Positions 8,756 through 21,400 of a stretch of 64,000 nt of DNA are shown piece after piece (the first letter of the stretch is position 1; every line of letters begins with the position of its first letter). A model generated the notes under the pieces. The model worked only from the letters and a program-made list of their open reading frames with translations. It did not search any database and had not been told where the DNA came from. The position numbers and the translations under genes were made by a program. This DNA is from Dryas octopetala (lineage: Eukaryota; Streptophyta; Magnoliopsida; Rosales; Rosaceae): contig OY992834.1 in NCBI GenBank assembly GCA_963921425.1, positions 19,791,923 through 19,855,922 on the forward strand, in the 5' to 3' direction.

Positions 8756-10885
8756 GGAACTAAGATCGTCTCTAGTAATGCATGTTCAAATTTATGAAAT
8801 GTGTGGTTTCTTGTAAAATTATGAATTGTGCATTTTCAATTTGATATGTTTGATTGCCAATGACCAGAGTCACCTTGTTTAATCGTATTTTGTTAATTAT
8901 GGGTTCAAGCAATTTCAAGTATCTTGTAACGCTGTGTTTTAGGTCTTGTGGGCTTTGGTTGGTTCGTTTCCAAATGCCATTAAGATAATATTTGGATTTG
9001 CTCTGTTTTTTTTTTTTTTCCTTCTTTTCCTTCAATTTTGATTTCATTTGTTTCGTTTCAGTTTTTCAATGAATAATGGAAATAACTACTGTATTCTAGT
9101 CTGATCGAAATGAGGACAGAATTGTAATGGGCCATGTGAGAAAGTTGTGAGCTTGTAAGTTAAAGCATGTGCTTAGCTCTATTGTTTCTTATATCTCCTA
9201 TGCTCTCCGCAACTCATTTTTAAGTTTAAGAAGGAAGAAGACAAGGTCTAGTGACTGTATGAAAACATTTTTCATGTTGTTCAAACATGATTAATTTAGT
9301 GAATTTTCTTGGTAGATGGAAAATGTCTTTGCTTCACATATTTCAGAGCTAAATCTCCTACCCATGGAATGTGCAGCCCTGTATGGATTTTTCCAAAAAG
9401 CACAAATAATTCTAGTTTTCTTATTCTCTTTGGGCCTTTGTTATGATCCAGATCTATCCTGGTATTTTTTTAATTTTTTTTTCTATCTCTTTGTTAGTGA
9501 TATTGGATGTGTTGTACTTAGTTTTTTGAAATTTTAGTAAGATCCAAATTTTTTACTGCAATATGATAGTTTGAAGGGCTGTAAAGATATACCTGCAATT
9601 TTTGACTGCAGAACAAAGCAGTTACAGGTTATGCAATTATATTGCAGGAGGCCAATTGGTGCCACTCTACTTTTCACATCTTCAACACACACATGTTGTA
9701 CTTAGATGCCTTACTAGTATAATTTTTTCCCAGTACATATAATCTGCTGCTTCATAATGAGAAATAAAAAACACACTTGTGACAATTGTTTTTGTAGACA
9801 AACAAAAAGCTATGTACAGCGGTAAACCCTCCTCTGGCTATGACATGTAAAGAATCCATGCAAATGAAAAGCTGTGCAAGAGAAGGCATGTTGTCCTGCA
9901 AAACGACCACCAATTTAGCATTTCAGACTTAAAAAGGATTTAAGTTGTGATCAGCATCGTCTTTGATGCCAATAAAGGACCAACCCCAATGAGAAATAAC
10001 TTGATACAATCAGAACTTACCAAAAGTAAAGAAAAGGATGCCGCAAATCAGACAAAGTCCAATCCAAGTACCTTCATAATTAGTACCTTTCTTCTTCCTA
10101 ACTTCACATCTCTCTTGGCACATATCTGTAAGCCATCCACCAGGACTGAGCAAAGAAGAGAAAAAGAAAATAATCAAAATCAGTAAGGCTAAAAATTAAA
10201 CCAAATGAGGAAATCAAAACCCAATTTCTTTCAAATATATTAGCCATTAACCTCAAATGTAATAAGAACTCCAAAAGGACTTACAAGTAAGCTTCTTTGG
10301 ATGTTTTTGGCCCTCTTCTTGAGCCTTTGGGTATGTTTACAACACTGCATGATCACCCCTTCCCTTAATCTGACAGCAAGTATTAGCAACTGAAAAGTTG
10401 AGAGCAAAATGAGCAAACTGTTAAATGATCATGAAAGCAGCAACCACAAAGCTCTCTAATTATAAATAAATTACTTTTTCACAAATTAACTTGTTATCTA
10501 CAGGTTAGGAAAAATTCAAAATACATATCACCAGCTTAAGTTAAGCACTTTGGTGATTTTGGGAGGCCACAGTTCAATTTTTCAACTTAATTTGTTTTGT
10601 TTAAGCTTTGTGATTATATTATCGAAAAATTATTAAAATTAGATTAAGATTTCCTTTATGTCGCAGTCATTTGGTTTCCAAGGAAGTTTCTGCAGATGCA
10701 TGTAAATATTGATAAGAAATAATTACAAAAGAAAGACTCGGAAATAATTATCAATAATGCTAATATTGATAAGAAATAATGCATAATATGATACAAGCGT
10801 AAATTTTACAAGCGGTGGTAGGTACATACCTGACTCTAGTTTTAGAGTTGAGAGTGAAATGAAAACCATAACTTTTTGTGAGAGC
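8756..10885. other. HSP copy 1 3' flank and CNL 3'-UTR-like region; no further gene
   Basis: The HSP 3'-UTR runs from 8756. The block 8756-10880 recurs after HSP copy 2 (25756-27870) and copy 3 (33529-35520). Its right part (about 9780-10850) corresponds to the spliced minus-strand 3'-UTR of the CNL genes. A 73-codon plus-strand frame at 9316 is shared with copy 2 but broken in copy 3, so I do not call it a gene. Confidence 0.6.
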
Positions 10886-11177
10886 TCATATGATCACTTC
10901 CTCATCTATCCGTATGCAAGGAATGCGAGCTATCTTGCCCCAGTCTTCTCCTGTCTTTTTCACAGTATCTTTTTTTCAGAGTTAAAGAACATCTGTAGAT
11001 TCTCAGAAAAGAAAGAGACGCCGGCAAACCCTCTCCTGGCAGGGATTCGAGACTCGGACAGTCATAGATTTCTAGCCTTTGAAGAGAAGTGAGGTGTTGA
11101 AGTGCTTCTCCTGGCAGGAGTTCGAGATTCGGATAGCGATCAATTTTAGGCTTTGAAGAGAAGTGAGGTGTTGAAGT
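10886..11177 (-). pseudogene. CNL tail fragment (last ~97 codons)
   Basis: Minus-strand match to the C-terminal LRRs and tail of the CNL family, including two LRR units of about 24 residues and the stop at 10886-10888. It has small disabling changes and ends abruptly at 11177, where a non-coding block that is repeated at 14972-15720 takes over. No NB-ARC or coiled-coil part is attached. Confidence 0.75.
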
Positions 11178-11930
11178 ACATAGAACAATACAAAGAAGTC
11201 TTCAAGCTCCTATTTAAGTTGGTTCTCAAGTGAACAAAGATATCCAATAAGCTGATACAATCTAAATTGGTTTTTGCTGACATGAAACCTGCATTTCTTT
11301 GCAAAAACCTCATATGGACATATGGCAAGAAAATTTGGAGCTTCCTTCTTGTTAGACCTAATGCATGACATAAAGTTCACTAAATAAGGTACTCAAAAGT
11401 ATTACTCAAAGTCTTTTTAAAATTTTAAAAGACTGTATATCATGATTTCAGAACTAGCACCTCAAATAATGTACTGTTCTAGCCTCAAAGTGTAATATTT
11501 GCAACTAGTAGCACGTTTAGAGGTCCCAAACATTGATATCTGCCTATGAAACACAACAAAGAATTCAAAGAATTTCATGAGCAAAATCTTATATAACAAT
11601 AGTAACTGGCAACTGCAATTCTCGCTAAAGGAAAAATTTCAGAGTCGTTAAGAAATTATGCATAGAGAACCTTCATGTGTTTTCTGACACTTGTGTGCCA
11701 CATCAAATTGTGAAAATGCCTGTTTCTTCCCAAAGATACTCAGTGTGGATGTAAACTGGAGTTCTTTCCTTCTATATCAAGATACTCCTAAAATCAAAGT
11801 TGACAAAATTAGAATTGATAGATTGATCTTAGAAAACAAGCAAACTTATTTGAATAGATTTAATTAATGAAACCAAATTGTTGCAACTTCTGCAAATTAA
11901 TTCCCATTAACAAGTCCTAGGTTGTACAAC
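11175..11930. repeat. ~750-bp duplicated block (partner at 14972-15720)
   Basis: The two blocks are nearly identical by eye, starting at GAAGTACATAGAACAATACA and ending near CAAGTCCTAGGTTGTA. Both are non-coding and derive from DNA downstream of CNL copies. They show that the 11-13 kb and 15-18 kb intervals come from one segmental duplication. Confidence 0.85.
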
Positions 11931-13099
11931 TGATTTTTGATATTTTTCTTAAAATCATTTTCCTAGAGAAACTGTCTTTTGCTTCTGCAAAATTCTGTAT
12001 GAATTATATCTTCCATTCGGAGTCACTTTCCATTCTTCCCATGGCCTTCAATTCTCGTGGTCTCTGCATCATTCAAAGAAGAATGCTATTAACCAAATAT
12101 AAAAATTTGAATGCTAGCCAAAAACAAAAAACAAAAAAAAAAATTAAAGAAATGGATGCCACAAATCAGACAAATCCAATCCAAGTACCTTCTTCCTAAC
12201 TTCATCTCTCTTTGCACATATCAGTTGGCACCATGACTGACCAAGTACAACCCAAGCAAAAATAGAAAAAGAAAAACATCAGTATCAGAGTAGTTAAAAT
12301 TAAGAAATCCAAATTCTTTCAAATATATTAGCCAATAGCTTCAAATAATAAGCATCACAAAAGGAACCACAGAGCTGTTTAATGATAAATAAATTAATTT
12401 TTTCAAAAATTAACTAGTTATATACAGGTTAGAAAAATTCAAAACACTGATCACCAGCTTCAGTTAAGCATTTTGGTGATTGTGGGTGGCCAAGAACACA
12501 AGCACACAGTTCAGTTTTTTAACTTGGTTCTGTTTAACCTTATTTAAAATTATATTATTGAAAGTTACAATATTAAGTTTTCGTTTTCCATGCATAGGAT
12601 ATCTCATTACAAGTATTTTCACACACACATATATATACATCAAGTAACGAAGGAGGAATTACAAGCAAAAATTGTTACAGGAATAAACAGCACAACTGTT
12701 GGAGAGTGATAAATATAGAGTAAGGAAAGAATTCAAAAGATATATTTGTCTACTGAAACTTCTGGAGCAAAGTAACTAATTAGCAGCATTAACAATAGAA
12801 GAGGTACCTGAATGAAAATTAGATATTGTAAGGGCAAGGATGGTCTATTTGTCATGGCCCATGAAATTAAAGGTCCATCAATGCCAATGCAGGGGATGTG
12901 AGCAATCTTGGGTGAATTCTCTCCTTTCAAAGACCATATTCATGTCAGAGCACCATTCAAAGGCCATCCATTGTCCAAAAGCTCTCTACAGAAGTGAAGC
13001 CCAAAAGCTCAGAAAACAATAAGCCGATGCTCTGATTTAACAGATAAAAAACAAGCGGTGGGGTGGTAGGTACATACCTGACTTTGGTTTTGTGAGTGC
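11931..13099. other. CNL 3' flank of the mini-gene; no gene seen
   Basis: 12417-13099 is nearly identical to 17703-18420, the flank downstream of the full-length CNL at 18422. 11940-12060 resembles 5840-5990. A splice-donor-like CAG/GTATGTACC on the minus strand at about 13073-13080 matches the 3'-UTR donor of the intact gene. Confidence 0.6.
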
Positions 13100-13738
13100 T
13101 CATATGATCACTTCCTCATCTATCTTTATGCAAGGAATGCGAGCTATCTTGGCCCAATCTTCTCCTGTCTTATTTTCACAGTATCTTTTTTTCAGAGTTG
13201 AAGAACAGCCATAGATTCTCAGAAAAGAAAGAGACGCCGGCAAACCCTCTCCTGGCAGGGATTCGAGACTCGGACAGTCTTGGATTTCTAGGGTTTGAAG
13301 AGAAGTGAGGTGTTGAAGTGCTTCTCCTGGCAGGCGTTCGAGATTCGGACAGCGATCAATTTGTAGGCTTTGAAGAGAAGTGAGGTGTTGAAGTCCCTTT
13401 CCGTTCAAAGATTTCAGACTCTGTTTAGAGATCAGAAGAGTGTTGAGAGTGGTAGGGAGCAGCTGTTCCTTGAGCAACGTCTCCAACAGATGGTCAGTTC
13501 CTTGAATCTTGAGTCTTTGAAGGGAGACAAGTCCTTGCAAACCCCACTCCGCTGAAGGCCTCAGTCTATCACAATCATTGAGCACTGCAGAAAGGCCAAG
13601 CAGTGTGATATCCAGTTTCTTCAGGAGTGAATCGTCGAGCTTCTTCCTCCGAAACAAGTCGATGAAGTCGCGTGAGGCAATCCTGTCACACAACACCTGG
13701 ATGGAAGCAGTGAGCAGAGCCTCTCCAACCAGAGCCAT
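13100..13738 (-). CDS. Mini-CNL: coiled-coil N-terminus fused in frame to C-terminal LRRs
   Basis: An uninterrupted 212-codon frame. Residues 1-55 (MALVGEALLTASIQ to LSAVLND) equal the start of the intact CNL at 39304. Residue 56 on (CDRLRPSAEWGLQGLVSLQ) equals the region from residue 1128 of that gene to the family tail KIDEEVII. About 1070 codons, covering the rest of the coiled coil, all of NB-ARC and most LRRs, are missing with the frame kept; a GAT shared by both sides marks the junction. The tail has two 24-residue LRR units where the intact gene has one. The upstream flank (13739-13930) matches that of the intact gene closely, so a promoter may be present. It could be a truncated immune adaptor or decoy, or simply a pseudogene; expression is unknown. 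Confidence 0.7.
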   Translation of the reverse strand: MALVGEALLTASIQVLCDRIASRDFIDLFRRKKLDDSLLKKLDITLLGLSAVLNDCDRLRPSAEWGLQGLVSLQRLKIQGTDHLLETLLKEQLLPTTLNTLLISKQSLKSLNGKGLQHLTSLQSLQIDRCPNLERLPGEALQHLTSLQTLEIQDCPSLESLPGEGLPASLSFLRIYGCSSTLKKRYCENKTGEDWAKIARIPCIKIDEEVII

Positions 13739-14971
13739 TGTTCTCTTCGATTCTTAGCAAAGGGTCGATATGGTTTCAATGAAGTTGGTGAACCACAGAA
13801 GCGTGTTTTAAGATTATAGCTCAATTTCGTGGATGCGATGGAGTCTTTAGCGATTGCTTTTGTAATGAAGTGGGTCCACACGGCTAAAGCATATCACGTC
13901 CATGTCCAAATTGTCTAAAGGTGAATACAAAAAAGCATTGATGGACATTATTCTTATGTTTTTTTATTCTCTCTTGGAGGAACAAGTTTGCGTTTACTGC
14001 TATTTTTGCTTGTCATTCTGCTTTTGTTAGCTAGGGTGCTAACTAGTAATACACGTGCCGAATAATCCACTGATGATAAGCATAGCAAAGCAAATGGCCT
14101 CTTTTCTCTTGTTCTTTCTGTCCCTGAACTGGGAAACCTGACCAATCTTTTAACTGAAACAAACGTTTCTTCTTTTATAAAACTGATTAGAAGACCCCAA
14201 CAACTATATTTGTAATCTGATGATGGCCAATGGTACAGCAGCTTTAGAAGCACAGATGAGACACATAATTAATCAGTAATTTTGAAACTGACAGATTTAT
14301 GGTATTGATTTGGTTTTGTTCTTCATTTTTTATGCCACGTTGATTATTCTTATTCACGTATTAATATAATTCTCATTTCCATTTCTTTCAAGTTAGTTTA
14401 GTCGATGAAGTTCACATTGAATTTGATTATATCTTTAACGTTCATATTTTCTTTATTTTGCATGGACAATTGTATCACTTTGTGCACAAGTTTGATCATA
14501 AGTTTGCAAATGAAAAGATCTCTGAGAGAAGACATGTTGTCCTGTAAAAAGACTACTAATTAACAATTTGAGATTTTAGAAAAGGCATAAGTTGTGATCA
14601 AAGTCCTCTTGGATGTCAATCGCATAGTCAATCACATAATGAAAAAATAAAGATAAATAATTAAAAGTAAAAATAAAAAAAAATGGCAGAACAGAATAAA
14701 AGACTACATGGTTCAACATATTGGCAACATGCTTACATCAACGAAGAAAGACAAAAACAAAAGTCCACTTGAAATGGAAAAGAATCCACTCAGACCTTGA
14801 CTTTGTTATTTGATGCAAGGTGTAACCAGATGTCTAGAATCAGTTCTAACAGGTAGAATTACGAATGCACTATGCATTTACATGGTTCCTGTTATATTAC
14901 GATTAAAGTACAAGCCCTTGAACATGATGTCCAGAAAAACATAGAAACTGTCATTAATAAACAACTTGGAA

Positions 14972-15720
14972 GTACATAGAACAATACAAAGAAGTCTTCA
15001 AGCTCGTATTTAAGTTGGTTCTCAAGTGAACAAAGATATCCAATAAGCTGATACAATCTAAATTGGTTTTTGCTGACATAAAACCTGCATTTCTTTGCAA
15101 AAACCTCATATGGACATATGGCAAGAAAATTTGGAGCTTCCTTCTTGTTAGACCTAATGCATGACATAAAGTTCATTAAATAAGGTACTCAAAAGTATTA
15201 CTCAAAATCTTTTTAAAATTTAAAAAGACTGTATATCACGATTTCAGAACTAGCACCTCAAATAATGTATTGTTCTAGCCTCAAAGTGTAATATTTGCAA
15301 GTAGTAGCACGTTTAGAGGTCCCAAACATTGATATCTGCCTATGAAACACAACAAAGAATTCAAAGAATTTCATGAGCAAAATCTAATATAACAATAGTA
15401 ACTGGCAACTGCAATTCTCGCTAAAGGAAAAATTTCAGAGTCGTTAAGAAATTATGCATAGAGAACCTTCATGTGTTTTCTGACACTTGTGTGCCACATC
15501 AAATTGTGAAAATGCCTGTTTCTTCCCAAAGATACTCAGTGTGGATGTAAACTGGAGTTCTTTCCTTCTATATCAAGATACTCCTAAAATCAAAGTTGAC
15601 GAAATTAGAATTGATAGATTGATCTTAGAAAACAAGCAAACTTATTTGAATAGATTTAATTAATGAAACCAAATTGTTGCAATTTCTTCAAATTAATTCC
15701 CATTAACAAGTCCTAGGTTG
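14972..15720. repeat. ~750-bp duplicated block (partner at 11175-11930)
   Basis: Near-identical, same-orientation copy of 11175-11930. In this copy it is not preceded by a CNL tail, so a CNL tail was lost here or gained at the partner. Confidence 0.85.
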
Positions 15721-16016
15721 TAAAAGAAGACATAAATGAAACAATTAAAGGGACTTATATAAAAGCTTTAACAATTAATTGATATGAAAGTCCATAAAAG
15801 AGATAAAAGTCAAGGTAATGGTAACAAAGGATGCGTAGTAATTTATCAAGTGTTAAAGCTTATATAAAATGAAGCATCAAATTTTCTGCATAGGTGTTTG
15901 AGCACACATCTAGAATTCCTTGAGTTTAGACTGAAATTGGAACCATAAAATATATGAGCTTATTCATTTCATTGTGCATGCAAGTTTGACAACCTGAGCC
16001 TGTTCTTTATATTATC

Positions 16017-16020
<4 letters not shown>

Positions 16021-16060
<40 letters not shown>
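16021..16060. repeat. (TC)n microsatellite
   Basis: About 20 uninterrupted TC units; no other feature. Confidence 0.95.
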
Positions 16061-16064
<4 letters not shown>

Positions 16065-18421
16065 ATAGGAAATAATAATCCCTTCTTTCAGTTATTTAGA
16101 AATATTGATGATGAAAGAGAAATGAAAAAATAAATACAGATTAAAGCTCATCTACAATGTTCAACTAAATTTCACTTTAATTACACTCATCAACTGTTGT
16201 GTTTGTGCACCAACTTGAAGATAACAATGTCATACCTACACACTCATCCCTTCTTCCATTTTTTTTTCCCTTTCCTTTTCGCATTTTTTCATGGAAATAA
16301 AACTCTCTGAATAGCTTGGTTGCATATTTCGTGGAAATCAAAGTAATTCATTACATAGATTTATTAGAAAATTAGGATTAAATACCAAATATCAATAGTT
16401 TTTTAATAAAGCAGTAAGACACTAATTTTTTTTAGTTTAGGTACTAACCTAGAGTAAAACATTTTGGATTAGGTCACAAATCAGTTTGTCATACAGTTGT
16501 GACTGTCGAACAGTTACAGTTGTAATTGTCGAACAGTCACAGTTGTGACTATTTAAAATTTATAAAAAATCAAAATTTTTAGGATTTCATACTTTTGATT
16601 TAGGTTTGGGGGATGAAATCTTATAACCCAAAGACTAAATATTAAAGTTTAAGCCTTGCAAATATTGAAAAAACAATAAATCAATAAAAAAGTTATGACT
16701 GTTAGACAGTCACAGTTCGATATAACTATGTTTTTTAAAGTTGGTACCTAAACTGAAATTTAGTACCTAAACTGAAATGACATAAATGTTTTAGTAGTTG
16801 AAATGAAAAAACATTATAATTTAGTACCTAAAATCAATGGACCTTAGATTTATTTGAACATATAACTTGGGCAACCCAATATGTGTCTCTGTTTTGTTTT
16901 CGGTTATTGAAGTTTAAACTTCAAGATGTAAATTTTTTTTTTTTCTCTTTCTGTTTAAACAGAACACTGTCCAATGATCCAAACAAAAAAGGAATGGATA
17001 ATATAGAATGCTGCAGAAAATTAGATGAATACTTGAATAGTGCATCAGTTGAACACTAAAAGGCAACTAAACCACAAATTGCAGCATAAACAAAAAACTT
17101 TCCTTTCTGATCAAAAACAATATAATAAGGAGGCATGCATCCACTATCAGTCAATTTGAAAAGTTCAATTTCATCCAAAACGAGTCTATGCTTTTCAACT
17201 ACATAGCAAACTGTCTAAAACAGATAGGAGACAAATATAGGCTGGCCTAATTGCGAAATATTTGACGAAGAATTGAAGACTCCCTAAATATGAATGGACA
17301 TTTGGTACTTATAATGCTGTAATACATCCAAAATTGTCAATATGTATGAATGTGTCAATTTAGTTCTACCTTAATTTCCCTTTCTCCTCCTTGCGACAAT
17401 TGTTTCAAAAAGCTATGTACAGTGGTAAACCCTCCTCTGGCAATGACATGTAAAGAATTCTAGCTTGCAAATGAAAAGCTCTGCAAGAGAAGGCATGTTG
17501 TGATCAGCATCCTCTTCAATGCCAGTGAGAAATAAGGTGACAAACAAAAACTATAAAGAGAAAAAAGTAACAATATGTAAACAAAATTAATCTTTTTTTC
17601 GTAAGGAATAAGAAGGGTTGTGAGCTGTAACTGAGCGGGTTGTAACTGATCAGATCCGAAGGGGTTGCAACTGATTTTTGATATTTTTCTTAAAATCATT
17701 TTTTCAAAAATTAACTAGTTATATACAGGTTAGAAAAATTCAAAACACTGATCACCAGCTTCAGTTAAGCATTTTGGTGATTGTGGGTGGCCAAGAACAC
17801 AAGCACACAGTTCAGTTTTTTAACTTGGTTCTGTTTAACCTTATTTTAAATTACAATATTAAGTTTTCCTTTTCCATGCATAGGATATCTCATTACAAGT
17901 ATTTTCACACACACATATATATACATCAAGTAACGAAGGAGGAATTACAAGCAAAAATTGTTACAGGTGTAAACAGCACAACTGTTGGAGAGTGATAAAT
18001 ATAGAGTAAGGGAAGAATTCAAAAGATATATTTGTCTACTGAAACTTCTGGAGCAAAGTAACTAATTAGCAGCAATGCAGCATTAACAATAGAAGAGGTA
18101 CCTGAAATTAAAGGCAAGGATGGTCTATTTGTCTAATGAAAATTAGATTGTAAGGGCAAGGATGGTCTATTTGTCTTGGCCCATGAAATTAAAGGTCTAT
18201 CAATGCCAATGCAGGGGATGTGAGCTATCTTGGGTCAATTCTCTCCTTTCAAAGACCATATTCATGTCAGAGCACCATTCAAAGGCCATCAATTGTCCAA
18301 AAGCTCTCTACAGAAGTGAAGCCCAAAAGCTCAGAAAACAATAAGCCGATGCTCTGATTTAACGGATAAAAAACAAGCGGTGGGGTGGTAGGTACATACC
18401 TGACTCTGGTTTTGTGAGTGC

Positions 18422-21400
18422 TCATATGATCACCTCCTCATCTATCTTTATGCAAGGAATGCGAGCTATCTTGGCCCAATCTTCTCCTGTCTTATTTTCA
18501 CAGTATCTTTTTTTCAGAGTTGAAGAACATCCGTAGATTATCAGAATAGAAAGAGACGCCGGCAAACCCTCTCCTGGCAGAGATTCGAGACTCGGACAGT
18601 CATAGATTTCTAGCCTTTGAAGAGAAGTGAGGTGTTGAAGTGCTTCTCCTGGCAGGGATTCGAGACTCGGACAGTCATCAATTTGTAGCCTTTGAAGAGA
18701 AGTGAGGTGTTGAAGTCCCTTTCCGTTCAAAGATTTCAGGCTTAGCTCAGAGATCGAGAGAGTGTTGAGAGTGGTAGGGAGCAGCTGTTCCTTGAGCAAC
18801 GTCTCCAACAGATGGTCAGTTCCGGAGATATTAAGTAAACGTAGGTTGGGAGGCAAACCCCCTTCTGCAATTGACACAACATTTGGAAGATTCCATATGT
18901 ACAAATATTGAAGGGCGGTGAGGGTGTGAATTCGTTCGGGCAATGACTTCAAATTCTCGCATCTACGGACTGAAAATCGAATCAGGTTTGGAGTGGGCAA
19001 TCCTCCGTGGGGAAAAGAGACCAGATTTGGACACTCCCAGATTTCCAAGGTGTTGAGATTTTCATCAACTCCTTCAATGGAAAGGGATTCCAAATTCACA
19101 CAGCCCGAGATCCAAAGTTCCTTAAGTTTGGGACAAATGCCCAACGGGAAGGACCTCAGTGAATCACAGCTATTCTCTATCCACAAAGTCTGAAGCGATG
19201 TCAATTTGGCCATCATCTCATGAGGTAGGAATTCTAATCTCCTACATTTTAATATAGAAAGTGATTTCAACGTAGTAGGTAGACCATCTCTAGGGAACGA
19301 CAACAGGGATGGACAATCATAGAGCGTCAAATCTTGAAGACAATTGCTGCTATGCACCAGTTGCTTGGGCAAGCACTCTATATCAACAAAATTTCCAATG
19401 TTAAGGTTCCCAAGAGATGACATGTACTTTGTTCTCTGACCTAGTAATGATAACAGATGCGGGCATCCAACCAAGCTCAATTCTTCAAAAGAACATTGTT
19501 GTAAGTAGTCCATGTTAAGGGTTGTAGTGGCCCTTTCGTATAGAACCACACACTCCTCCACTGAAAGTTTTTTCAAGCAAGGAAGATGATTAGGCAAGTT
19601 TCCTCTCAGCTTCGGACACTTCTTTAATTTTAGCTCCTGGAGACGAGGAAAATCTGGATATTCACCTCCACTTGGCTGCCATTCCTCCCATTCAAGCATC
19701 TCCTCAAACTCTAGCTTCTCCAGAGATTGAAACGGCTGAAATATTAGAGAAGACCCATTGCCATAGAACTCAGCACCGATAGTCGTAAGAAATTTCATCC
19801 TTTTTATAGAAAGCTCTTTGAGAGCGGGTAGCTTCCCAAGTGGTGGCAAGGACAAACAATAACTACATTCACTGAGACACATGAATTGTATTTGAGAATA
19901 GGAAGAGTCTCCCAACCAATTTGGGAAGCAAGTTCCACCATAAAATTTTATGGTCAACTTTTCCAAATTTATGGGAGGCTGGAGCCTCTCAAGTACATCT
20001 CTCTCATTTTGGGGATCATTGGTATCTGCACCCCATTCCAACACTATCTCCTTGAGATCTTTCTTTTCATTCAAATTGGCCTGCAAGGCATCCATAGCAT
20101 CAACTACATTTTGCAGCTTTAGAATAGAAAGGCGTCCCTGAAGATACCGTAACTTCCTCAATTATGTAAGACTTGATCCAGTTGAATTGCCAACAACAAA
20201 TGTAGTCAATGTTCTTAAACTTTTTAGTCTACCCATTTCTAATGGCATCTGGTCTATTTTAGTTTCACGAATATCAAGATGACGCAAGTTAATCAATTTC
20301 CTCATATCTCTAGGCAGTTCAATGAGAGAGAAACAATTTGACAATAGTATTGTCTGTAAATTGCATAGAGAACACACTATATCAGGTAACTTTTTTATTG
20401 GAGTAGAGGAAAGATCTAAATAGCGCAAATGAATGAGATTACCAATAGAATTAGGTAACTCAGTGATATTGGTATAGTTTGATAATGACAGCACTCGCAG
20501 ACGTCTTTGTGTTGGCAAGAAATCATGTGAAACTCTTTTGCTTACGAAATTTTGCCAACATGTATCCAAATAAATGGGTAGGAAGGTCCGCAAACACTTA
20601 AGCCTGTATAATTGCTCAAATTTTGAAGCGGTATCAAATTGTTCTTGAACATATGATAAATGACGACTTGTTTTGGGAACTTCATTTGATTCCTTCCCTT
20701 CTATTCTAAAACAAAATCCCTTAGCCATGAATACAGCCAAGTCATTAATGAGATCATGCATTGTGAAACTTGATTTTTTTGACTTTTTAAATAGTGATCG
20801 TGATAGTATCTGATCAAAGTATCTCTTAGCCACCTCTTCCATTCTAGTGCCATTATCAATTTCTGGAATCAAACCTTCTGCCATCCAAAGTAAAACTACG
20901 TCTTCCTTCTTGAATTCATAGTCCTTCGGAAAAATTGAACAATAAACAAAACATTGTTTTAAATGGGCCGGGAGATAATGGTAGCTCAATCCTAGAGCGG
21001 GGAGAATATAACTTTTATCATCGTACGATAGCTGCCAAATATTGCTATTCAATATGCTATTCCATTCCCCATAATCTTTGTTGCAACGTAACAAACCCCC
21101 AAGTGCTTCTGCAGCCAGAGGCAAACCATTACACTTACGTGCAATTTGTTTGCCAATTTCTTGCAAGTGGGGATGTGCACTGGGGTTTTCATTTGCAAAT
21201 GCCTGTTTCGCAAGTAACAACCAGCAATCTTCAAGTGACAACGGTTCCAAGTACTGTATATGAACATTATTCATGATTGATGCAACTTTTTCATTCCGTG
21301 TAGTTACAATGACCTTGCTTCCCCTTGCCCCAAAAGCTAAAGGTGCCTGGAGGCACTTCCAGTCAATAGAATTCTCATTCCAAAGGTCATCCAATACAAA

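Larger units (their letters stand above)
13739..18421. other. Intergenic between two CNL copies; duplicated flank and microsatellite
   Basis: 13739-13930 is the CNL 5' flank. 13931-14970 holds no recognisable gene. 14972-15720 duplicates 11175-11930. 16021-16060 is a (TC)n microsatellite. 16490-16560 contains short repeated palindromes based on CAGTTGTGACTGTCGAA. 17703-18421 duplicates 12417-13099 and is the 3'-UTR side of the CNL at 18422. None of the short frames here is convincing. Confidence 0.6.

Noticed and set aside
9316-9537. 73-codon frame repeated at 26279
   Set aside because: Broken in the third unit and hydrophobic/AT-driven; conserved only because the whole flank is duplicated.
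20935-21276. 113-codon plus-strand frame, repeated at 38029
   Set aside because: Antisense shadow of the NB-ARC coding sequence.
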